A stretch of 64,000 nucleotides of DNA, taken from positions 17,356,298 through 17,420,297 of the forward strand of contig NC_049914.1 in NCBI RefSeq assembly GCF_001411555.2. The letters are read 5' to 3'. This DNA comes from Juglans regia. Lineage: Eukaryota; Streptophyta; Magnoliopsida; Fagales; Juglandaceae. Both the position numbers and the translations under genes were made by a program. Below the pieces are notes generated by a model. It saw only the letters and a list, made by a program, of their open reading frames with translations, made no database searches and had not been told where the DNA came from. This document shows, piece by piece, positions 13,111-24,046 of the stretch (position 1 is the stretch's first letter; every line of letters begins with the position of its first letter).

Positions 13111-13282
13111 GAGTAATACTACATGCAGTCGCAGAGTGCGCAAACGTCGTGTAGTCGTTTTGAAAAAAAGTGAGGTCCACTATTAAAAAATTAATTTTTT
13201 TTCATGTAAATCTCATATATATTCATTTTTTCAAAGTGATTGCGCGACACTTACGTACTCACGACTGTAACTATCATTTTTC
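13111..13282. mobile_element. Mutator-type MITE with 9-bp target duplication
   Basis: 172 bp beginning gagtaatactacatgcagtc. Flanked by ttaaaatat at 13102-13110 and 13283-13291. The homologous flank near 29875 lacks the insertion. A 9-bp duplication is typical of Mutator elements. Confidence 0.8.
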
Positions 13283-13834
13283 TTAAAATATATTTGAATA
13301 TTACGTGAGAAATATTTTTTTAAGACATCTTATCTAAATTTTGAAAAATAATAATCCGCTTGTCTATTACTTGCATGCCAACCCACTTATTTTTTTAAAG
13401 TTATGTATTCTTTTTAATTTTAATATTATTTTTATTGAAAAAGTGAAACTATGTTGAGTTAAGGAGTGAAAAAAGTTGGTAATTGAGTGACTAGTGGAGT
13501 ACTTTGAATGAGATTGATTGCCAAAGATGGACTAACACAAAGGTTGCGTGACTGAGCTCATATTGGTGGAATTTGGAGTACTAGACAGCAGCGATACATG
13601 CGTACACATAAATAAGCCAGCATGGAAGAATTGGAAAGAGACTTGACGTACGACAAATAAGAGCTACGTGTTATATGAGTCCACATAATGTATAAAGTGG
13701 ATATCATCTTAAAATATAAGAATGAATTTAAATTTGATTGATGCGAGAGATGAGATGAAATTACTTTTTTAAAGTGAAGATAGCATATAAGTATATAGAA
13801 AATCGTATATAGCGAAACTCAGATACAGTATTAA

Positions 13835-14153
13835 AGGAGAATGCTAGAGCTACCGCTTGGGGCTTCCCCCGACTCTAGTATGTGTATTTTTAAGTTATAT
13901 TTTATATAGATTTTTTAATATTTTTAAATATTTTAAAAAAATAAAATAAATTTAAAACATCATTAAAAAATATTTTCTTAATTAGAAGATAAAAAAAATC
14001 ATTAAAAAATATTTCCTTAATCAGGAAGTATTTTTTAATTATATTTTAAATTTTTTTATTTTTTCAAAATATTTAAAATTGCTAAAAAAATCTATATAAA
14101 AAAACACATGCTAGAATCCAGCGAGAGCTTTCAGCGATGGCTCTAACATTATT
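13835..14153. repeat. Fold-back MITE with termini of about 60 bp
   Basis: The left end (aatgctagagctaccgct) is matched by the complement of the right end (aatgttagagccatcgct), and the similarity continues inward through ctagtatgtgt and ctagcatgtgt. The interior is AT-rich. The superfamily is undetermined. Similar end sequences occur near 3670-3715. Confidence 0.6.
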
Positions 14154-14773
14154 TTAGTATTAAAATCTCAGGTATTCTTTTTGAGTAAAAGTGGAATACA
14201 TCAATAAAAAATAGATATTTTTCTTTTTTATGTGAGTACGAGATTTGTCAACCCTTTTTTTAGAAGTGATGCGGTAATTTTACAAATTATTGAACTCAAA
14301 ATTATCCCTAACTCAAGGATGAATTGATGAATAGATAAAGACTAGACACTAGAAGTAGTTAAATGTGCAACGATATTATGCGTTCTAATTTATACAATTC
14401 ATTTTGTTCCGTTATCGTGACACCAAAATATAATCTCGTAGCTTATTAAAAAAATTTGAAAGAATATATATTTAAAATAAAATGAGGTGGCACACATAAC
14501 AACATGATAACGACAATAATCATTTTTCACTTTTTTAAAATGTGTAATATTATATATAAGTTTTGAATAGATAAATTTTATATAAATTTTTTTAAAAAAA
14601 TAGGTTTTATTTATAAAAAATAATTTTTTTTACACTTTTTTAAGATGAGATTTATTTTTTTAAAAGAACTTACATGAGATTTGTCTATTTAAAATTTGTA
14701 TAAATTATTTCTCTTCTAAAGAAGTTAAGAATTTAAGGTTAGAGCATGCGCACCTTTCGAAGTTGATAACCAC

Positions 14774-15402
14774 TAGGGGTGTAACCGGTCTGGTTCAATC
14801 CAGTTTTGGACATATTTTATAACCGAATCGGTATAGACCGATTTTGAGATTTGAAGAACTGATACGGTATCGATTACACCCCTAAAATAATATTTCCAGT
14901 TTTACTGATTCCGATCAGGTTTTTCCGGTATATCATAATATATATAATATAGTATATAATAGTATAGTGATAATATATTGTATTATAGACTATAGTTATA
15001 TATTATAATATATAATATTGTGATATATTATAGTATATTATAATATATAGTGATATAGTATTAGTATAACTACTAATACAATAGACTATAGTGATAATAT
15101 ATAGTTATTTATATAGAATTTTAAATTTTAATATTATATTAATTAGTGATTTATCATATAATACAAAACAATATATAATATAAAAAATATTTTATACAAT
15201 ATATAAAATTAAAATATATACATATGAACAAGTCCGGTTTGGGTCGATCCAGTGTTAGAAAAATGAAAACCAGAACCGAACCAATTTCGATCGATTTTGA
15301 AAAAAATAGAACCGGTACTGAACTAAATCAAATCAAGTACCCGACCAAATTGACCTGTTCAGTCTGGTCCGATCCCGTTGATAGGTTTTTTTTTCACCAC
15401 TA
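14774..15402. mobile_element. hAT-type non-autonomous element, ccggtt-rich (copy 2)
   Basis: 629 bp with ends TAGGGGTG and CACCACTA, flanked by an exact 8-bp duplication ataaccac at 14766-14773 and 15403-15410. The homologous flank near 30660 carries the uninterrupted site. An 8-bp duplication and TAGGG-type terminus indicate hAT. Confidence 0.8.
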
Positions 15403-15410
15403 ATAACCAC

Positions 15411-18400
15411 ACCTACACCTAGACGGGGACGACACCACATGTTTTCCTTTCCCCCAAATTTGAATTCCTCTCTCTTAAATATGAGTCCTTTCTGTTAGAA
15501 AGACTTTGGAAAATTAAACTTTAAGTCCTGTTTGGAATTTGGACTGCAGGCTAATTTTAAGCTGAGTCTGGCATCTAAATACAAACTCTCAAATCACTAA
15601 ATTCATCTCAAATCACTATTAGTAAAATTGTATAGTTTTTTAATTTTTTCTTAATAATTAAGGATGTTAAAAAAATACTTAAAAAAACAATTTAAATTTT
15701 AAATACACTATAAAATAGTAAATGATAGTAGGAAGTAGTAAAACATTACCACCCGTTTACCATACGGTCCATACCTAAACTTTTGAAGGACGCAGAGTGA
15801 AAACTTCAGTTCTCAAGGTTTTCATTTTCCTTGATCATTGAAGTAAACAATATTCCGAAAATATAATTCTTTCTTCCATCATCTTATCTTGTTCGGGGTA
15901 TTATTTTGTTTTGAAGAAAGAACTAAACCTCTACTTTTTTTTGGTTACTAGGTCCATTTAATTTTCAATTTTGTGATTTGTATATTCTATGTTGCCTGTT
16001 GGCCTCGTGTTTTGTGAGCTTGGGCAACTCTACGCAGGCAGTGCCATAATGTGAATTATTTAGAGCCTCCGATAATATTTCAATGCTGCTGTACGATGGC
16101 AGCTCGTACGTCCATAGTGGTGAATGAAAAATAAGTGCAATGAAAGTAAAAAGAGATGGACACCAATATTTACGTGGTTCGGCAATAGGCCTACGTCCAC
16201 GAGGGTTAGGGAGGGAAGTCTCCAATATAATATATATATATATATATATGTTTACAATCACTCATGGATCCTCATATCTCACTGTACAGAGAAGGTTGAA
16301 GTTTTTCCTCAATATATTTCCATCGATTCCCTCTTGATCCGTGTTCATCCATTCATCCTAAAAAAGTCTCTCTCTATGTTGTCTGAGCATCCCCTTTTAT
16401 ATGTTTGTCTAACTTTTTACTGCACATGCTAGCTTGCCATGAGTTGGCAGATCCCCCTTGCGTGCATACTTCTCCTTCTTCTTCTGACCCTCTGTCATTT
16501 TACAGCCCTAATATATCTCTTATTTCCCTCTTGCCTCCTTCTGACATTTGCAGCCCTTATATCCCTATTGTCCCCTTCTTATCTCTTTTTTGTCTCCCTT
16601 TTTGTCTTTAGTGATGGCTTGGTAGGTTGGGCCCAATTTATGAGCTATGAGCATTTTTCCTCTTCACATTGGCCTTTAGAGCTGCCATCAAATATCAAAA
16701 GAAAGGATTTACAAAAAGCTATGAGCATGGTTAGGCGATGGAGAAGAAGTTGATATCAAGGGTTTTGAGTTTGAGAAACTCCGTGCAAGATTGTAGAAGC
16801 CGTGGAGAAAGTGGAAAAAGAACTTTTGGGTTAGGGTTTCAACAGAAAAATCAAAAAGTGAAAGGAGAAAAAAGATGATGTCCTTGCAATGAAAGGGAGT
16901 TTTGAGTGGTCCAGGATTTACATTGCTCTGTCAGGAAAGGAGAAGTGTTTAGATGTTCATTTTGCTGGTCGAAATTGTGTTGGGCCTTCTGGAGAGTATT
17001 ACTTATTTTCAAGATGGAAGTACTAGTGATTTTGTATAAGCTTGAATTTTGGAATATGGAATTAGATTCTTAGTCTAACAAGCGTGCCCCTATTTGTCTC
17101 AGGATGAAACACATGGCTAGTCATAGCCCGACTAGAAATCCAGCCGAAGGTGATAGTCAAGAGGAGCAGAACCCTTCCATAGATGGAGTATACATAGTGA
17201 TGAGGGCTATCCATCAAATGTCATAATTGTTGAGACAACAACAACAATTGTTCTAGAATCAGTAACAATAGCTGTTGACAAGGAATTTAGGAAACATCGT
17301 TGTGGGAGAGATCCAAAGAAAAGTTTGAAAATATATTCTCCCCATAATTGATTAAACAACAAAAGGAACTAGAATTCAAGTCGTTGGTGCAAGGGAGCAT
17401 GTCAATGGAACAATACAAAGTTAGATTCCTCAAATGCAAAGGATTCACATCTTGTCAGAATGCCACAAAGAATATGTAGATACGAAATTTTCAAGGCGGT
17501 TTGCAACAAGGACCCACCTCCCACTAACCCATCTTCAAATTTATATGCCATGACATGTCACCAATTATTTGTTACATGCTTATCTGTTAGAAAGTCAATG
17601 CCTTGTCATCTGTTACACTTTAATCTGTTATTGAATGCCATGTCACTTGTTACACGTTTATCTATTACATGAATGTCATGTCATCTATTGCATGAGTATG
17701 TCACAAAATATGTCTAAGTCATGGATGAGTTTTTTTATTTTAATCACGACATGAAGTGCTAGGATTAAGAGTTATCCTATTGGAACTCTTTTTATTCATG
17801 TTGGAGTGTTTAAATTAGTTGTAGAATCTCCTAAGTTGAATGGACCTAAGTAACTGGTTACTGAAGCGAAGTCAGACACCCAATATAGATAGTGCCAACT
17901 ACACATTTAACAACTTATTAGTTTTGTTATCATAATGTACTAACAGCTGGCGCATATGCTTGTGATGTGATGCTTACCAGCAAGAGCACACAACCATTGG
18001 ACAGTCATGGAGCATCCGCAGTTTCACGTTAATCAAACATATATATGTAACAAGGTCATGTTCGTCTCAAGTCAGGTCATGCTCAAGTCAAGTCATACCA
18101 CATTCAAGTCAAGTTATGTTATGTTCATGTATAATTATGTTATTTACAAGTCTCTTCATGCATGTTCAAGTCTATATCATGTTACATACTTGTCATTTTA
18201 GTGTCATGCATGCCTATTTATATTGTTAGTAGTTTAGGGGTTTACTTGCTGAGATTTGCAAAATCTCACTTTGTAGTCCCAACTATCATTCTCCCCGGAA
18301 TGGTAGATGATTCGTCAAGACTTGAAGGACTCGTGAGTGACCAACTTGACAAGGTCGAATAGACCATGGAGCCATGACGAGGAGCTGATAGCATCCATAC

Positions 18401-18720
18401 TCCATTTTCTAGATATGATTTTGGATATTATAGCCAAGATGCATGAGCGGCTCAATGATTTATTTCAGTAGTTTATATTTCTTGTCCGTTTTTATGGAGT
18501 ATTGTTTCCAGTACCAATTTTGATATAGACTTGTTGTCATAACTTTGAATATTATGATATCATGATTATGTTTTGGGATTATAGTATTTCTAGTACATTG
18601 TGTATTGCTTGAAAAATAAATTATCCGCTGCGTTTATTGCATCCAAGTAAATGTTCTATGTGAGTAGTATGACACTACTAGAGTTAAAACAAGATTAAAG
18701 TATTAATATTAATTGCTTCC
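15411..18720. other. Degenerate retroelement-derived region
   Basis: No intact gene. 16168-16210 has the phrase acgtggttcggca followed by cctacgtccacg, a recurring plant LTR motif, then an (AT)n run at about 16219-16249. 17100-17460 has gag-like coding traces. 18230-18310 has ttgctgagatttgcaaaatc, which resembles a module inside the 8812-11090 LTR (near 10675). Probably a decayed gypsy element with LTR fragments. 15411-15870 shows nothing recognisable. Confidence 0.4.
17103..17462 (+). pseudogene. Ty3/gypsy gag relic
   Basis: Short open stretches, in more than one frame, resemble a gypsy capsid region. The clearest is QKELEFKSLVQGSMSMEQYK near 17360-17425, matching the family pattern F-x-L-x-QG-x-MSV-x-EY. 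Several stops interrupt it and no protease or RT follows. Assignment is tentative. Confidence 0.35.
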
Positions 18721-19480
18721 TCTTTTTCTATATTAAACTAGCAGTAGAATCTAATCATATTAGAGATTATTAGCTAGATGAATCCACATTAGACTAGCTA
18801 TTAGATTAGTCAAAATAATAATATAATATTATTTTTTTAATAATAATATTTTTAATTTTTTTTTATATTTTGCAATTACACTAACTCTATGTTAATTAAT
18901 AATTTAATTTGATAATTAAATTATTGTTTCCTAACTAATTTTTTTCCTCAATCTATTATTTTTCATCTACAAAAAATATAGAAGTTCCAATTATAATATA
19001 TAGAAGAACCTGAAATTATTAAACTAATCAGAGAAATGTGAAGTAAAAAAAAAAACCAACAAGATCGTTATGGCAGAGTCTGAAGTTAGTCCAAAACATA
19101 ACCATATTATGCATCTCCATAATACTACATCAGTGGAGTATGTGTGTCCTTCTATGCTAAAACATAACCATACACAAGCCATACACAAACCAGAGTCCAA
19201 ACTTAGTGCAAATACAAAAGAGTCTAATTCAAATTTAGCAACACAGTCCCATAATATAGTTCACCAACACAGTCCCAAACTAAGTGCAAATACAAAATAG
19301 ACCCATACAAAAGAGTCTCACAAATAAATACCAACACAGTCCCATTGAAGTCCAACAACACAGTCCCATTCAAGTCAGAAATTACCAACAGTCCACAAAT
19401 TATATATCAAAAGAGTCAGAAAAGTTACCAAAACAGTCTACAAATTACCAACAAAAATAATATCCACAGTCCATGAATTT

Positions 19481-19531
19481 AGTTGCTACCCAGCCACATA
19501 TTTATCTAGCCCACATGTGGCTGGGCAACCA
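19481..19531. other. Strong inverted repeat (hairpin)
   Basis: gttgctacccagccacat and acatgtggctgggcaacc are near-perfect reverse complements separated by about 14 nt. It lies about 120 bp beyond the 3' end of the Myb/NAM-like pseudogene on the minus strand. Its role is unknown; it could be part of a transposon end. Confidence 0.7.
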
Positions 19532-19649
19532 CTAAATTCTCAAAAAAAAATAGTTCTATAAATATTAGAAGTTAGATATCTACATAATAAGGTGTCGAAT
19601 GAGAGTTAGATCTACCTCCGGAATGGGACTTCGAATCCTCAAAAATTGC

Positions 19650-20638
19650 TAGTTGAATATTACGGAAATATTCTTGTTGTGGCATTCATGCCATGTAGAT
19701 CTAGAATCATCATCTTGCTTTCAAATTTCTTCTTCTCTAGTTCAAACTTCTTCTTCTTTAGTTCAAATATTTTCTCGCTTTTTTGGTCTGCCTTCAATGC
19801 AACATTTCTCCGCTCTTCCATAGTCGTGGCTCTATCCTCGGTCATTTTAGCTAAGGAAATACTGATCTCAGACTCTTTGCCTTCCATCGACTTTTGCTTT
19901 CTCTCCCTTTCTTTCTCAGCTTTTTTTGCCTATAGGTCTCTCAGCAAAAACCTCCATGTTCTCCTCCACCGTGTCAATAGCAGCTTCACCTTGTGGCCTT
20001 CTCTTCGTCCCAAGGGTGGAGATGTGTTGTTGCCATTTTGGTTGGTGTCTTAGAAGACACCAACAATGCTCCATTGTGAAATTACTCTTCTCCATCTCTT
20101 TATACAAAATTTTTACCTTCTCAATCTACAAATACATAGGCATATTGTTAGTTCATAAATCAGTCCTACATGTTTGTGAAAATTAAAGGAAAATATTACA
20201 TACCTTGTCATGCTCTGTTGCACCACTCGGATGCAATGACTCTACTTGTGTTAAAAATGCACAAAACTTATTTGTGTATTTCTGAATCGAGGACCACCGA
20301 TTCATCAAAGAAACTACAAAACGGTTCACATTGTTCTGTTTTTTATATTCATGATAAAATTCTGAAATTCTTTCTCACATTTAAGTGGACTTTTGATCAA
20401 TACCCTTTATTGCATCAATACTAATGTTGAGCCAAGCTGAGACAAGGATGTTATTCTCCTCTGCAGTGAAAGATGCACCCAATTGAACTTTTTTTGGAGG
20501 ATGCCTCTTTTCACCGTCATTGAATGTTGCTTGGAGCACAATATTAGAATGTTGTGTTGGGGTGCTATTACAACCCTCTCCTCCACTTTGTAATAGAGTG
20601 GTGAAGAATGGATCATCATCAATTTATGTGTCCATCCT
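19650..20638 (-). pseudogene. PIF/Harbinger-associated Myb/SANT-like, NAM-associated C-terminal domain protein (glutathione S-transferase T3-like), broken
   Basis: Minus-strand coding relic in two exons. Exon 1 is about 20638-20204 and exon 2 is 20125 to about 19650, separated by a short intron (donor GTATGT, acceptor TTGTAG). Exon 1 gives the SANT-like segment SFTAEENNILVSAWLN, then ISEFYHEYKK and SLMNRWSSIQKYTNKFCAF. Exon 2 gives FTMEHCWCLLRHQPKWQQHI and ends with a Lys/Glu-rich helix and MMILDLHGMN. This order is that of plant proteins annotated 'glutathione S-transferase T3-like', which are related to the Myb-like ORF of PIF/Harbinger elements. Two stops interrupt the reading between the SANT-like segment and ISEF, where Gln and Trp codons are expected. 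No DDE transposase is seen nearby. Confidence 0.65.
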
Positions 20639-22300
20639 TGAAAAATATTACATTTTCAAGGAGTCAGAAAAGTTTAGAAATTTTCAAGTCCCACAAAATA
20701 ACAAATATTACATCATCAATTTTTTTGGATAAGCTGGTATGCGAAAAAATATGTAGAAAAATATGCAGAAAAACAGCAAAGAAATCAACTTCTTGTTCTG
20801 TTTTGCAAAGAAAAACAGCAACTTTGCAAAACAGCCACAAAAATAAACTTCTTGTTCTGTTTTGCAAAGAACAGCAGCAAACACATTTTATTCCTCATAT
20901 GTTTTGCAAAGAACATCAAAGTAAATTCTGTTTTTGGTTGTAGAGTCATAATAGTGTCTTAGCGATGACAACAAATAATATATGTGGTGTTTTTGAGATC
21001 AAATGGCATTGAAAGAAACCATTGATCAGGATAGCCACAAACGTTATATGTAACGTCCAAGCTATTACCCACATACATATACTACTACATACACACATAA
21101 ATACACCCTAAAGCATGCTTACATGAAAGGAGAGAGCAAATAATAACAAAAAGTATGTGAAAAACAAGTATTGTATAGCAAATAGAAAGGAAAAAAAAAA
21201 AAGGACTAGCAAGATAAAAAAAACTTATGGAAAGAGCTTTTGGACCACCACATTCTTAACCGTATAGGGTATGTAATATGTTACTAGATGCACATGAGGT
21301 TTCAGTAAGAAGACTAGCAAGCAAATTAAAAACAATAGCTCATGTTCAAAGAATAGACGCGTATAGTTTGAAGTTAGAGGGAAGAAGTAGATAATGGAGT
21401 TTTTTTTAATGGAGTTTTTTTAAATCTTTTTTTAGGTGTACAGAAGGGTATGCCTTTCAGCATCAACAAGTCTGGTTTCCATATTCCATAAGAATTTTAT
21501 AAGTCAACTTCACAGATGGCATTCACCTTATTACACGTATTCTAAAAGATTAACAATTACTCCAAGAGGTCCAAATCAAAACCCTGAATTAATACAAAAA
21601 CAATAACAGCAAACAACTGAAAACCAAGTATTGTATAGCAAACAGAAGAAAAAAAAAATCTCAGCAAGATAAAAAGCTCAATTTGGGTATATAGTCCTAT
21701 TTCTAACACTTAATAAATTTGAGAATGTATGTTAAAACTATACTGGAAAACAACAACTCAATTTGCATAATCCCTTACTGCATGTGCTCCATTGCCCTCA
21801 AATAGGCAATGGAGCACATGCAGTCAAAGACCGTGTCAGCTTGGATTTATCCTATGAAAAACAAAGCTATGCAAAGTAAAGAACACCAACAGACCGAATG
21901 AGCTTTTCAACCACCAAAATGACTAGTAAACAGAGTGAGACACGAGAAAATGCCCATACACGAAAAGCAAACAAACCCAAAAACAACAAATCAGAAATAA
22001 CGGATTGTAGTTATCAAAAACAGAAAACAAAAAAAAAAAATATGGGGGCTCAACTCTAAGACTCTGAGAGGAGGTTTGGCTGGATGCGATAATAAACAAC
22101 TGAAGAAAAATCAGCAACACAAATTTCAGAAAAATCAACAACACCAACTGTAGAAAAATTAGCAATGATAATAACCAGCTTACCCAAACAAATTCATACC
22201 CATTTCAGAAATTCACAAATTCATACTCAAAATACTCAATACAAAGCTTACCCAAATAAAATTTCGGTAGAATTACCAACCCAAACCGAGAGAGAGTGTT
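20639..22300. other. Non-coding stretch with short tandem repeats
   Basis: No gene recognised. 20785-20912 has two to three degenerate copies of cttcttgttctgttttgcaa with related caaagaacagca words. 21090-21130 and 21600-21680 share repeated words (accaagtattgtatagcaaa). 21780-21830 is a palindrome around tgcatgtgctccattg. Confidence 0.5.
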
Positions 22301-22303
22301 GCG

Positions 22304-22605
22304 TTGTTGGGCCAAGCTGATAGAGAGAGAGAGGAAATTGCACAACTGTGGAAGATTGACCCAGGAACAGAGATAAAATCGATTGAGACAGAGAGAAGAG
22401 GGAGAGAAGAGCGACGGAGAGAGGGAGAGAAGGGGGAGAAGGGTTTCAGGAAAAAAAAAATGGTGGACGGAGAGAAGAGGGAGAGATGAGCGACAGAGCG
22501 AGGGAGAGAAGTGGGAAAAGGGTTTCAGAAAAAGAAAAATGTCGAGAGAAAGAGAGAAAGACGAGAGACGAGAGACAAGGGAAACACGAGGGAAAAAGAG
22601 AGGGC
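22304..22605. repeat. GA-rich tract with an imperfect tandem duplication
   Basis: Purine-rich DNA. A segment of about 85 bp (agagaagagggagagaagag through gggtttcagg) is followed by a second diverged copy (agagaagagggagagatgag through gggtttcaga). The Arg/Glu-rich reading frames across it are a product of base composition. Confidence 0.7.
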
Positions 22606-22699
22606 AGTTGGACGGATACTCAAAATATTTACTTGATCCTTCTACAAGAGCTTGCCAACAATGACGAGAGAAAGGGATTTACTGTAGCATAAATTAGAA

Positions 22700-24046
22700 A
22701 AATATAGCTATGCCTATTCCAATGTAGGGATTTTATTTCAATAAAGATTAAAATTTAGACTTGGACTTGGTAATGGCTAGTCCATTACCAGTGCTCTTAA
22801 AAGGCTTGAGGACTTAGGACCCACGTGATTTGGGGAGCCAAGGGGTACAGGATGAGTAAAAGTGTAATCTTTCAAAACATTTAACATCGGTAGCATCTGT
22901 AAGGGAAGAAGAACCCTCGTATTTTTCAAAAAATATTGTTGTAATATTTATTTACGTTTAGATTATAAATTTTATTTTCATGACTATATCGAGCTAAATT
23001 ATCAAATATAGGTTAAAGATAAACTTCATTGAAAAAATTTTCTCAATTATTTATGCGTCTAATGAATACACAAGTTCTTGGTTGAACATCAAATGGATGG
23101 AGATATGATTATAGAGATGAGAAATGATAATTACAGTCGTAAGTGTGAAGCGTCGTGCAATCACTTTAAAAAAAGTAAATAAATATGGGACCTACATAAA
23201 AAAAAAAAAAAAAATTTTAATAGTAGACCTTAACTCTTTTCCAAAGTAATTGTACGGCGATTGAATGTAGCATTACTCAAAGTTAAAAATAAAATCAAGT
23301 CATTACTTTTAAAAAATGGTTTTAACAATAATATCTTCTATGATTGATTTCTAGATAATCATAAAAAAGTTTGGAAAAAATCAATTATCATAAAACATTA
23401 CTGTGAATTAGTTGAAATTTCATAATATAATTAAAATATATTTTGCTATGAAATCATTCGCACACATGGAGTGTAACTGAAGTTTCACAACAATTCTATT
23501 CGTTTCATTCCATTCATTTCCATTGTATTTTCTTTATTATTTCATCCATTCAATTCATTTATAAACTTAAACACAAAGCCATTATTTATAAGAAAAGTGT
23601 TATAGCCACAAAAAGATCTCATAAAAGTAAACCACAAACTGACATAATTTCATATGATACATTAAGTCTCTACTTTACAATAAAAGTAATTTTACGATCT
23701 AACATACCACATTAAATCATATCAGTTTGTAAGTTGACTTTTGTGAAAACTCTGGTTAAAAACATTTCTCCCTTCAAAATATCGCCAATTATTTTCACAG
23801 ACCACCCCAATTTATATTCCATCACCAATTCCTAAATATTCAAGTCTTCAATTCAAATTGAGCCTGAACAACAAATCCAACTAAGTCTTGGTTGCAGTCA
23901 AGCTGATACGACGGAAATAGGTTGAACGATTGGGTAAATACTAAAAACCAACCACTACAAGAGAAGCTTGGATTAATTAAGAAAATTGGACAGATTAAAC
24001 CGTAGTTTTCTTTGTTGATAATTTCATACAGGACTTGTGAAAAATC
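22700..24046. other. 3' flank of GH3 copy B; no gene seen
   Basis: AT-rich DNA containing one MITE (23119-23278). Nothing coding is recognised. The last 40 bp are the 3' UTR of GH3 copy B. Confidence 0.6.
23119..23278. mobile_element. Mutator-type MITE (diverged)
   Basis: Left end gataattacagtcgtaagtg and right end ttgaatgtagcattactc match the family at 13111-13282. No clear target duplication is seen. Confidence 0.55.

Larger units (their letters stand above)
11091..14773. other. Second copy of the GH3 upstream flank, without an adjoining GH3 gene
   Basis: Non-coding AT-rich DNA. 11630-12420 and 13290-13800 align with 6350-8480 and with 29210-30260. Shared landmarks include aaaatcgcattcctagta (also near 29615) and ggttgcgtga followed by gagctcatattggt (also near 7235). 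Interruptions are the MITE at 11937-12092, the hAT-type element at 12448-13022, the MITE at 13111-13282 and the fold-back repeat at 13835-14153. Confidence 0.6.

Noticed and set aside
16405..16753. Hydrophobic ORFs resembling membrane peptides
   Set aside because: CT-rich low-complexity DNA inside a decayed LTR region; no homologous family recognised.
22304..22692. Arg/Glu-rich ORFs
   Set aside because: Produced by GA-repeat composition and a tandem duplication, open in several frames at once.
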